64,000 nucleotides of DNA from Homalodisca vitripennis (Eukaryota > Arthropoda > Insecta > Hemiptera > Cicadellidae): assembly GCF_021130785.1 (NCBI RefSeq), contig NC_060214.1:46623001-46687000 (forward strand), read 5' to 3'. Position 1 is the first letter of the stretch; each line of letters starts with the position of its first letter. Shown here in pieces: positions 15,015 to 24,285 of the stretch. The notes below the pieces were generated by a model that saw nothing but the letters and a program-made list of their open reading frames with translations, did not search any database and was not told where the DNA came from. The position numbers were made by a program, and so were the translations under genes.

Positions 15015-15084
<70 letters not shown>
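15015..15084. repeat. Compound microsatellite (TG)10(AG)25
   Basis: Ten TG units (15015-15034) pass without a break into about 25 AG units. The minus-strand frame rich in 'SLSLSL' and 'THTHT' across this site is its translation and not a gene. Confidence 0.97.
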
Positions 15085-15088
<4 letters not shown>

Positions 15089-15269
15089 TGATAATTTCTT
15101 TATTTTTCCTGCCCTGGTTTAGACCAATGGTCCACTCTTCCACCAGGACAGGCTCCATAATTTATACAAAGTTTTAACTACAATATTCAGTTGTGGTTTA
15201 AACTATATGTTACAGAAATCATGTTTACGTTTACTCAATAACTATTAACAATTACATTTATATCAGATA

Positions 15270-15640
15270 TTACAATTCAATAAACTTTGAAGTTAAACAT
15301 CATTAAACTATAAAAATTCAACATAAATAAACTATAAAAAAATTTACAACAATATGAGCAACAAACTAATACACTTTTTTGTTTTACTTAAACTAGTATT
15401 GGCAACATTTTTTTTTGTACTTCCAAACTCTCTCAATATATACCATACAATAAGATTTAAATGTGCCTTTAGTACTTTTAAGCAAATTTATACATAATTT
15501 TATCCATTTTTTATTTTTCTTTATATATATACATATCTATTTTTTTTTTACTACAATACACTTTGAAAATTAAACATCATTAAACTATAAAAATTAAACA
15601 ACAATCTGAGTTAACAAACTAATAAAATCCAACCACAATA
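15270..15640. repeat. Duplicated AT-rich block beside the Mutator-like element
   Basis: The block at about 15270-15375 and the block at about 15551-15640 share TTAAACATCATTAAACTATA followed by AAAATTMAAC and then AACAATMTGAG and AACAAACTAATA in the same order. The second copy lacks about 24 bases. The copies lie about 280 bases apart in direct orientation, just outside the left end of the transposon. Confidence 0.65.
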
Positions 15641-15684
15641 ACAATACAATAATTTTATCACACTCTAACATAATATTTTCATTA

Positions 15685-15697
15685 GGGGAGCGGGTCG
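15685..15697 (+). repeat. Terminal inverted repeat, left
   Basis: GGGGAGCGGGTCG, GC-rich within AT-rich DNA, preceded by TTA. It pairs with 18303-18315 at 12 of 13 positions. Confidence 0.6.
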
Positions 15698-15926
15698 TTC
15701 CTATCCCGCGCATGTTAAATTTACAAACTTTAGGTACATGTATTGTCAAAACTAAGTAAGTTACAACCTTCAAATTTTTTGTAGGCAAAGAATACTCCTT
15801 CATAAACATCTCTTGCAACTTTAGTAAAAAAATCTTTAAAAAAAAATTTTTTTTTGAATTTTTAAATATTGTGTGTAAAAAAATTATTTTTTTATACCAA
15901 AAAATTTTTTTTTCTCATTTGTTTTT

Positions 15927-17870
15927 TTAGATAGAATGATAAAAGATGCAACACCATTTGGAATTGCACTGTTCTATATGCATACCAAATTTCAATTCTC
16001 TAGCATTTATAGTTTTTGAGATACATGTACCTTTATATGAAAAAAACCAAGTTTCCGGGAAATGTCCGGTAAAGGCAAAAATGACTGCTAAACTAACCTT
16101 TTGCTGCTTAAACATCCCAGCTCCGTACTCAGGGTCATCTGGGTCTTCATTTTCCTCTTCTAATGCAAGTTTTCTTTTCCTCCTAGCAACTCTAGCCTCC
16201 TTGGTCATGTCTAAAGCAGATTTTTCTGCCTTTTTCAATCGTATTGTATCAAAATTTCGCAATGCGGCAACAGACTTCTCGCTCAGTTTGATTCCTAGCT
16301 TGTTATACACATCCAATTTGCTGGTGAATCCATTATTAAAAGTTAAAACTGCATCATATATGCCAAGTTTTAGAGTGTTTAGCCTTACAAAAACATTTTT
16401 AGGCACCTTAGACCAGACGGCATTGTTGAAACTTTCGTTCTGGTTTTGAGTCTTTTGGTCAAGGCATTTTTTTAGAAGATCCGGATTGGCTAAATCTCTA
16501 TAAATTTGTTTGATCTGTACCATCACTTCATATGGCAAATTGTGTGACTTATGGCTGAAAGTCTGATGTAGGGCTTCGGCTTTATTATAACCGCACCACG
16601 ACTCCGGCCCCTTTGGACATAGGCCATGTTGCGGAGTGTCATCATTCGATATTTTGTGGAAATAAGTTGCCCACACATTTTTAACCATTTGTTGAAGATC
16701 TGATCCACCTCTTTTTATAGCTAGGCCATAATATTCTTGCAGCTTGTCTATGTCATTATTTGTTAGCCTATTCTTGCCCCCTATTGCTCTATTATCTTTT
16801 AGTTTTGTTTTTCCCAACCGTTTCTTCAATTCCCTTAGTCTGCTCCCCATTCTCTTCTTGACATGATTGACGCATTCCAGTTTTCTTACTTCTACTTCAT
16901 CTCCATATGGCTTATCGTCAACCACCTTTTTAAAACCATTGCTGTCACCATCTCCTAAGTATCGTACATACCGTACATTTCGATCTCTGGACTTTCGGAA
17001 AACATCTAGGGCACCCGCAACTTCCATGCCGCCACTTGAACCTTCGTAGTTTTTGGAACATATATGATCAGGTACTATTTTTTTTTTATTTTCATGTACA
17101 GTGCAGATTTGACAGTATTTGGACATTATAGAAACATCGAACACCTTGCCAGTATCTAATGATGTTACGCTGACAACCCCATTCAGTGACTTGTGTCCCC
17201 TCCTTTGCCAAGACCCATCTAAACAAACCGTCAAATCTCTTTTTGACGTTTCTTCACACTCATTTACAGACACAGCTTCCTCAATTGCCTGCTTCATACT
17301 TTCACTAGCACAATTTTCAACAGCCTGATATATTATGTTACTACAAGGTCCTATTTTTTGAGGTGGTAAAGGTAAGTCTAATAATGAACACAGAATGTTA
17401 CCTGCACTGATACCTTTTCCGATCGTTCTCATGCCGTAAATAAATTTCAAGTTTACCTCATATTTTCCATTCTCATTTTTTTTAGAGTTGTAAAAATTAG
17501 TTGATTCCAAACAAACACAACATTTCAGTTCAATATTCACAGCCAATCCAAATCTTTTCTTATCCGTAGTACAAAGTTCTATGCAGTCTTCGCTATCGCA
17601 GAATTTACATTTTACAAATTTTTTTAATTGCTCACTAAATAAACTAAGATCCAAAATAACACTACCCATTCCAGTTCCTTCACAATGGTCATATTTATCA
17701 AAGGACAGTTTTTTAGAAGCAGAGCTAATGTTTGCATTAGTAGTAGGCCTAGGGCTAGGGCTAGCAGAATCTGTTTGGGTAGGCCTAGATTTAGAGTCCA
17801 ACTTACGGTACTTGTTTCCTCTAAACTCACGTTTAGATTTAGTTTTGTAACTAACCTTTGCTCTTGGCAT
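15927..17870 (-). CDS. Mutator-like transposase (intact, 647 residues)
   Basis: Likely cuts and moves its own element in the nucleus by DDE chemistry. I chose the ATG at 17870 (MPRAK..., a basic start like that of relatives); an in-frame ATG lies 14 codons upstream at 17912. In 647-residue numbering: a basic tail (1-60); cysteine pairs near 88-120 (CKFC, CCVC) that may bind zinc; VCLDGSWQRRGH with the first catalytic Asp near 218; a C..C..H...H.C cluster near 253-271; YLGDGDS with the second Asp near 307; KLECVNHVKKRMGSRLR; PKGPESWCGYNKAEAL near 419-433; and QNQNESFNNAVW with the likely catalytic Glu near 479. A basic then acidic tail ends in DPEYGAGMF near 587, where relatives usually stop. 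The last 60 residues lack that character and may be read-through into subterminal DNA. No frameshift or stop interrupts the conserved part, so this copy could be active or recently active. Confidence 0.85.
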   Translation of the reverse strand: MPRAKVSYKTKSKREFRGNKYRKLDSKSRPTQTDSASPSPRPTTNANISSASKKLSFDKYDHCEGTGMGSVILDLSLFSEQLKKFVKCKFCDSEDCIELCTTDKKRFGLAVNIELKCCVCLESTNFYNSKKNENGKYEVNLKFIYGMRTIGKGISAGNILCSLLDLPLPPQKIGPCSNIIYQAVENCASESMKQAIEEAVSVNECEETSKRDLTVCLDGSWQRRGHKSLNGVVSVTSLDTGKVFDVSIMSKYCQICTVHENKKKIVPDHICSKNYEGSSGGMEVAGALDVFRKSRDRNVRYVRYLGDGDSNGFKKVVDDKPYGDEVEVRKLECVNHVKKRMGSRLRELKKRLGKTKLKDNRAIGGKNRLTNNDIDKLQEYYGLAIKRGGSDLQQMVKNVWATYFHKISNDDTPQHGLCPKGPESWCGYNKAEALHQTFSHKSHNLPYEVMVQIKQIYRDLANPDLLKKCLDQKTQNQNESFNNAVWSKVPKNVFVRLNTLKLGIYDAVLTFNNGFTSKLDVYNKLGIKLSEKSVAALRNFDTIRLKKAEKSALDMTKEARVARRKRKLALEEENEDPDDPEYGAGMFKQQKVSLAVIFAFTGHFPETWFFSYKGTCISKTINARELKFGMHIEQCNSKWCCIFYHSI

Positions 17871-18302
17871 GGTTATAAGAAGTTGTAAAACACTTAAAGA
17901 AACAATACACACTCCTAATCTACCACTAACTATGAATAAAGTGCAACACTTTTAGTAAAACACAATTATCCGACACAAACACATATAACATAACCTCCTA
18001 AGCATATCAAAACAAATAAAGCAATATTCTTTCTGTCATCTGTATTCCCAGTTGTCAGTACCAGGTTGACCAACAGAGCAAAGCCATAACATACTTATAA
18101 CTAACACACATGATATATATGATTGTGTCAGCCAACATCTTACGAACTGCTGCAAAAAACTAGTGAACATCTTTTGTTTGTGAATTTTTTTTGGTAATTT
18201 ATAAATTTATTTGAGCATTAATACTTACATATTTTTAAAATACACACTTTAAACTATTAAAAAATGCAATAAAAAATTTTTCTAATTTTTTTTAATTTTC
18301 AT

Positions 18303-18315
18303 CGACCTGCTCCCC
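18303..18315 (-). repeat. Terminal inverted repeat, right
   Basis: Reads GGGGAGCAGGTCG on the minus strand; followed on the plus strand by TTA. The 12-of-13 match to the left repeat and the position bracketing the transposase make chance unlikely. Confidence 0.6.
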
Positions 18316-19465
18316 TTATATTTGCACCAAGTTGTAGGTTTCTTGGGACATATTTGTAGCTCCTGTACTGTTAAGTTAGTAAGCCAATTTTTTTCCTGAT
18401 AGGGACTTCCCATCGGCTAATTTAGTGTTCTTGGATTTCATTTTCAACGTACGCAGACGAGAGCCCATTCTTTTTTTAATGTGGCCTACACATTCAAGCT
18501 TATTTATTTTTATATCACCATATGGCTTTGGTTCACACACTGATAAATAAGAATTAGAATCTCCATCTCCGAGGTAATCGATATAACGCACGTTATACTT
18601 CTCCAGCGACCTTTGAAAAATAGTTACTGCTCCTTCCGATTCCATGCCCCACTTGTGCCTCAGTAATGACCAATACAGTTCTCTTCATGGTTATTTTGCA
18701 GCTTTCTTGGACACAAACAATGTTTGCTCATGCAGTGCAGATATCAAGCACCTTACCAGAATCTAAACAGGTAAGTGAAAATATACCACTCAATGATTGG
18801 TGGCCTCGCTTTTGCCACGAGCCGTTCAAGGCCACACAAAAATCTGTAGGCTCTCTATCTTCATTACAATTTAGAGCAATTGGCTCTGTAACAGCTTGGC
18901 GAATGGATTCATTGCAGACAGACTCAGTAGCTTGGCCTAATACTCTTTCATATTTTGAGAACACTGTTGGAGGAGTTGGGATGTTCAAAATGTCACAAAG
19001 GCTTTCGCGCGGCGGTAAAACCTTTCCCTATTACTCGCATTCCATAAACAAGTCTTATGTTTAGGTCATACATAGCTGTAAGTGTATTACATTCAGTCTT
19101 TCGACTAGTTCTTACTCTTATGTGATCACAGTTATGACAAGTTGACTGGCCTTCATTGAAATTTATACATGAATCGTAATTTTGGTTGCTAGTCCTACGA
19201 GTGACTTCTCCGATAATTTCAGACTACTGTATTACCATAAAATATACAAATTGCAATTCATGTCAGGGGACTTTCTAACTTGCTAATGTCTACAATTTCA
19301 TATTCTAGAGTATCATTTTGGGCCTTATAGTAGTCAAAATTAGAATCAAGCATTACCTTTGATCTTTATAATTTCACTTTTCTCAGGTTTTGTGTTATTA
19401 CTCTTACGAGGACCTTGTTGTTTACACAGTTTATGCCTAGTACCTACTTTCTTACGATTACCCAT
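18316..19465 (-). pseudogene. Decayed Mutator-like transposase, second copy
   Basis: Starts at an ATG (19463-19465) opening with the basic peptide MGNRKKVGTRHK and reads leftward through the same landmarks as the intact neighbour. These include a CVALNGSWQKRGHQSLSG segment (near 18860), DYLGDGDSNS, PYGDIKINKLECVGHIKKRM, and a final TTWCKYK near 18320. At least one stop and several frame changes break it, and a large internal part between KKLAY and TWCKYK is missing. The first catalytic Asp of the LDGSWQ motif is Asn here, so it could not be active even if reading were continuous. The sequence clearly differs from the intact copy, so it is a separate subfamily member and not a recent duplicate. 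It stops exactly at the TTA flanking the intact element. Confidence 0.8.
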
Positions 19466-20649
19466 TGTAAAAGAGTAATCTACAAAATTGTTAAAAATAA
19501 TAAATCTAACAACATTAACATATCACACAATCACAAAAACACAATTACAAAATCAATCGTAGCTTCTTGTGAAAGAATCACAAACAGATCATAAACCAAG
19601 AGCAATGTCAATTGATAAACTGAAATAATATCAGCTGCTTGCAGTTATAAAAATAAATAATGCCGTTTAGTGTTGCCAACATGGCAACAAATAATACGCA
19701 GAGTTATTATGGATAGAAAGTACTATAACAAATCAAATTTGGGTAAAAACGACAAAAAATCCATTCGTGCACGTCTATACACCTTATTTTTTTATACGTT
19801 TCACATTCACATTATATATGTATTCCATATATATATATATATGGAAAGAGGAATAATTAGAGAATATAATTCAATAAAAACTCAAGTTTGCACACTAAAA
19901 CTTTTGTTTACTTTAGCACTCCGCTTGAAAAGAATTATGTTGTTTTCGCATTTCTGATAAGATATTGAATTATTGCTTATTGCTTTGTTAAATTTTTAGT
20001 TTTGTACGTTTTTTTGCCGGCAGTTTTATTATATCGGTTCGTTTTTAACAGAGAACACTGGCAATTATACAATACTTAAAGGTCTATGCTGAGCGTTATG
20101 CAAGAGAGTGTCTATGGATAATCCTATTAAGTCTATATGAAAATGTATGTATTAAGTCAATTTATAACACAGTGCAATGGAAAGATAATTTTAAATTTGT
20201 CATGAAAAATATATGATAGAACAAGTAAATATTTGAGCAGAGTACAAGAACGATGAATGAGGCATATTATATTTACAGTCTCTAAAGTTCAACAGTCATG
20301 TCATGATATGTTTGACTGTTGATGATTCTATTTTCTTACTTATCCCTATGGTACATACCATTTTTTACCATACATGTTCAAGTTAGATTATAACGTGTAG
20401 AGAAAACATACAAATAAATAGTAGAAAGTAAGAATGTAAAATAAGTACATAAGTAACAAGCAACTGCAAAGTACGATAGCAAACTGCCATAACAGGACCA
20501 ATCAATGGTAGTGAGAAATCCTGTACGATTGTAAATGTGTAGTAATAACAGGGAATAATAATAACTTAACAATAGAACAACAATATAAGACAAATCAACA
20601 ACCAGATTCACTACAGAATAAAGATTTTTCCTAGCAGATTATACAACTA
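19466..20649. other. Non-coding stretch
   Basis: No gene seen. It contains a perfect 24-bp palindrome made mostly of AT repeats (19823-19846, TTCCATAT...ATATGGAA) and a GCTGAGCGTTA motif at 20088-20098 that echoes the repeats at 482 and 43207. Open frames at 19670-19957 and 20378-20611 have no recognisable content. Confidence 0.5.
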
Positions 20650-21310
20650 AGAACATAAGTGAAATATATGACATAAAGTAATGCACAATTCCTAACTAAT
20701 TGAAAAACTGCATAAAATTTCTCTTAAAAGAAGAAACACTACCATGGAAACATTCAACATTATACGTCTGCCACGAAGTCTCTGAAGCCATGCCACTCCA
20801 CAATTATATGAAGAGGATGTGCAGAGTAATCTCAGACCAAAGAATGATTTCGTTTCCCTCGGTACACTCACATGTATCAACATCAGGAGATCAGAGTAAT
20901 CTAACACCTCATTAATCAGCTTCAAGAGAAAAATCATATAAAATGTGGCATGACGTTGAAGGAGAGATTTTTGAGGGAAGATCTGTTGCTGGTGTTTCTA
21001 TGTAAGTGTACACCGACGAACACCAAAAAAAGGATCCTCAAAAAGGGAGCCTGTACTCTGGTCAACTAATCTGTGAGGCCCAGTTGGAAAGAAGACGAAA
21101 CCACACTACCACATTCGAGGAATGGATGCATGCAACAATGATCTGCACAAGACAAGCAAAGATTTTTTTCATATAAAGCCCCTTCTTTACCTTGCAATGA
21201 AACCCAACAGCAAATTTAGTCTCGGAAGTGATACCAACAGCATAGTCATCAGGAGTTAGATTATCGTTCATTACAACTTCAAGATCCTAAAACGGATCAT
21301 ACCACCAACA
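20650..21310 (-). mobile_element. 3' fragment of a CR1/Jockey-type non-LTR retrotransposon
   Basis: Read on the minus strand, broken frames follow the usual end of a CR1/Jockey reverse-transcriptase ORF. The pieces are KKIFACLVQIIVACIHSSN then VVVWFRLLSNWASQ (near 21080-21160, family pattern 'LV..ILEY.SVVW.P....'), then HATFYMIFLLKLINEVLDYS and DLLMLIHVSVPRETKSFF (near 20830-20970, family pattern 'D..FLYKLIN..IDCP.LL..I.F.VP.R..R'). Several stops and frame changes separate them, so this is a dead copy. The catalytic FADD region and everything upstream are missing, as in ordinary 5'-truncated or eroded insertions. Clade assignment between CR1 and Jockey is uncertain. Confidence 0.68.
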
Positions 21311-22740
21311 TGGTGTTCAAGTTATCCGCTAGTAAAACAGAAATATTTGCTCACGTAAAACTTTTTAGGTTGCACGCTGGATACATACTGCTTCAATCAT
21401 ACAAACCCCATGGAGTGACTCGTGATACAATTTAATGTTGCTTATATAGAAATTATGATTCTTGTCTAAAGGTCGGTTTATTCTCGATTCTCGATGGTAC
21501 AGAAAGTTTGAAAGACAGACATAAATACAATTTCCAAGGCTCTCATTTCATAAGAATCGTTCGTGATACGATACCACCTAAGACTAATTATTATATTTTA
21601 CAAAGAAACGATGTAGAGTAATTTCTAATAACGCCTTTCTGGGTGGCTGGCCCACTAATTTAACCTATTTAGAACCAAATTATTTAATTTAATTTTTTAA
21701 AGTGTTTAGCCACTTTGTTTTACTAGTGTATCTTAGCACAAAACCACACTTTTTAATGTTTACCATGTTTGTGTAGGAAAAAATCATGTTCCAAAGATGG
21801 AACAGCGGTTTTTTTTATGGCCCCATGTATTTTTAATGGACTTATATTATAAATAACATTTCGTCAAATAAATTTAGGCTGTAAAGACATTAGTTTAGTG
21901 GGGTTTTCATATCAGTTGAGGTTGAAAGATTTAATGTTTTAATTACAACAAATAAAATTATAACAAAAAAGAGTTAGAACAATCGTACATTACACTTCCT
22001 TAACAGATTAGGCATTAAAATGCCATTCGCAACCACATTTTGTTGATTTATTTAGTTCACATTAAATAAATAATTTAGCTATGTAGAAGGGCAAGGGTTT
22101 GGTTTTTATTTTATTTCATTATGAGTATGACAAGCCCAACGTTTTAAGTCGTATATTTGAACAATACGGTGTATAAAAGAGGTATAATTAGGTACAATTA
22201 TAATTCGATCTGATACTTTTAATGAGACATAATTTTCTACAAGAGAGTTACGGGGCTTTTAAGGATGTATGGTATATAGTTTGACCTCTGTGTATTTTAC
22301 TATACAATGACTATTTTAAATGCTATTGATTTAAAATTACCATTTACAAATAGAATTACTGTTTTAATGGTAGCCTAAAATATAAATATAAAACATTATT
22401 GATTGAACTATTAAAACAGTAATTTTACTCTTATTTTCGAATACTAGAGGCAAATTATATAATACTCACAATTGTGAGTATTAGGTAATAGCTGGAAATA
22501 AAAATTTTTTTTTTATCTAATACGAGTGTAAGGGATCATTTTGGGGCAGGGCCCTATGGTTGGATGTATTTGAAATCAGAAAACACATATACTGTAGTAT
22601 GTAAGCATTTTGATTGATTGATACAGCAGCACCTATAATGCATTACGATAATGTTAATATAATGCACTATATAAATTAATATATTTACATTCTTCAATCC
22701 CACATAATCCAACAATATAAAATCCAATATGTTGTGGTAA
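21311..22740. other. Non-coding stretch
   Basis: AT-rich; no open frame of interest. It includes the perfect palindrome at 22460-22483 listed separately. Confidence 0.5.
22460..22483. repeat. Perfect 24-bp palindrome
   Basis: TAATACTCAC-AATT-GTGAGTATTA is a perfect inverted repeat with no spacer and is not a simple AT repeat. It could be a dimeric factor site, a relic of a transposon end, or chance. No second copy was noticed in the window. Confidence 0.8.
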
Positions 22741-22860
22741 ACACAAAATATGCGGTACGGTAGCGAGGGAAGCGTTGCGGCTGACCAAAACTCCCTCTAC
22801 TTCCGGTATTTCCCAGGGCATTTCCGGTTATCCACTATCTGTCCTCTTTATTAATCATTT
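22741..22860. other. GC-rich island of unknown origin
   Basis: A block at about 22750-22850 is markedly GC-richer than the flanks. On the plus strand one frame stays open (RYGSEGSVAADQNSLYFRY followed by FPGHFRLSTICPLY) and then stops. I recognise no family. It could be an exon, a transposon end or a regulatory island. Confidence 0.3.
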
Positions 22861-23764
22861 TGTACATGGCTACCACAACCAACCTTTAAAAGCTGAAATA
22901 TTAATTTGATAAAATTCAGTACATAATAGACTGAGTATGAATATGGATGAATATGTTTTCATCCCACTGTTTATTGCTTTACAATTTGTAATAAGTAAAT
23001 ATTGTCCAATTTTAAATTTTGAAAGAGATACATTGAAACTCCACACATTAAGAAATAGTCATAGCACAGACAATCTGCATAATATTCGAAGTAACGATAG
23101 CCATCTGAAATATAATAATTGAAGAGCCCACATTTAAATGACCTTTCTCTTGTTTTTATTCGCAGTTGTAGCTCTTTGCTTAACCGAAATTAAAAACTGT
23201 TACATAATTGATTTACATTTTTTTTTTTTGCGAGTAATGAGGATTACAGATACTGCCCTTTGTCATGTCAAATTTGCGTTTAGCGAGGAACACAAAATAT
23301 TCAGTCATATTAGTAGTGTGGTAGTGATATATGCGTGAGGTAATATAGAGCAATATGAGGCCGTCCTCACAGAATATATATTGGTGTTATACACAGTTTT
23401 GTATTACACTTTATTGTGTCATGATAAAATAAATCCATACATGTATTTTTTAATTAGCTTTTGTAACTAAAGAGTTATAAAACATACAAAAATACAACCT
23501 AATGACCATCTATTTGACTTTTTGACCCCAAATCAATAATATTATACCTTAGCCTAAGGGAAATCTAGGAACCAATATTACAATTTGGTTCCGTTAAAAC
23601 ATATTCAACAAAAAAACACAATATGACTAAAATTTATATAATTATTTATAAGTACCTCTCGGTTTCCTTATAATTACCTACTTTTATCCTACAATGAGAA
23701 AACTCAATTATAGCTGAAATTGATTAACTATGCTTAAATGATTATATTAATGTTACAGTTACGT
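22861..23764. other. Non-coding stretch
   Basis: Short open frames at 22937-23122 and 23138-23338 look accidental. Nothing else seen. Confidence 0.5.
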
Positions 23765-24028
23765 TTAGTAACTTAGCTTCAAATTTAATAGTACAATTTT
23801 ATGTTTCCCATCTCCACTATAATAAACAAATCCTGACAGTAAGTCAGACTCTTTAAATTCCGATATAAAACTTAACTTTCCATTAGAAAGACTAGAAACC
23901 ACAGCCACATAATCATACGAAAGTGGTAGATTTAAAGGGAATACTATCGGTAGTACCAGCTCAGCGTTGATCCCTAAAGCAATTGGTGGTGAATTAGGTA
24001 CATTGAAGCCATAGCTTGATGCAACAAG
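23765..24028 (-). CDS. Candidate terminal coding exon, function unknown
   Basis: On the minus strand an acceptor-like sequence (ATTTTGTAATTTTAG) ends at 24029, and the frame after it stays open for 87 codons to a TAA at 23765-23767. The translation begins LVASSYGFNVPNSPPIALGI and continues with alternating hydrophobic residues and prolines (LVLPIVFPLNLPLSYDYV), which looks like a secreted beta-rich protein segment. The resemblance to insect DM4/DM12-type secreted proteins is faint and I do not claim it. The first part of the exon is repeated in the tandem duplication at 23876-24285, where the second copy runs into a truncated version. There is no recognised upstream exon, although a good acceptor with a long T run lies near 24340 on the same strand. 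Could be a gene fragment or chance. Confidence 0.32.
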   Translation of the reverse strand, partial: LVASSYGFNVPNSPPIALGINAELVLPIVFPLNLPLSYDYVAVVSSLSNGKLSFISEFKESDLLSGFVYYSGDGKHKIVLLNLKLSY

Positions 24029-24285
24029 CTAAAATTACAAAATGTAGCATTCTGAAGAAAATTTGCATATGAACTTGGACGTTTCCATTAGAAACATTAG
24101 AAACCACAGTCACATAATCATACGAAAGTGGTAGATTTAAAGGGAATACTATCGGTAGTACCAGATCAGCGTTGATCCCTAATGCAATTGGTGGTGAATT
24201 AGGTACATTGAAGCCATAGCTTGATGCAACAAGCTAAAATTACAAAATGTAGCATTCTGAAGAAAATTTGCATATGAACTTGGAC
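23876..24285. repeat. 205-bp tandem duplication
   Basis: Units 23876-24080 and 24081-24285 are near-identical, differing at only a handful of positions by eye (for example CAGCTCAGC/CAGATCAGC and CTAAAGC/CTAATGC). The unit contains the acceptor-like site and most of the candidate exon listed above. Such similarity in otherwise non-repetitive DNA means a recent duplication or an assembly artefact. Confidence 0.93.

Larger units (their letters stand above)
15685..18315 (-). mobile_element. Mutator-like DNA transposon with intact transposase
   Basis: The ends read GGGGAGCGGGTCG (15685-15697) and, as its reverse complement with one mismatch, CGACCTGCTCCCC (18303-18315). Each end is flanked by TTA (15682-15684 and 18316-18318), which looks like a 3-bp target duplication. 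The ends enclose one transposase gene on the minus strand, with about 240 and 445 bases of AT-rich subterminal DNA. Right of the element the sequence runs directly into the coding sequence of a second, decayed Mutator-like gene, suggesting nested insertion. The left flank does not continue that gene, so the target was rearranged or truncated. The short inverted repeat and 3-bp duplication differ from the 8-9 bp duplications usual for Mutator elements, so the exact ends need confirmation. Confidence 0.7.

Noticed and set aside
15946..16449. Plus-strand open frame of 167 codons and other plus-strand frames to 17888
   Set aside because: They lie antisense to the Mutator-like transposase, show no family resemblance and are explained by its base composition.
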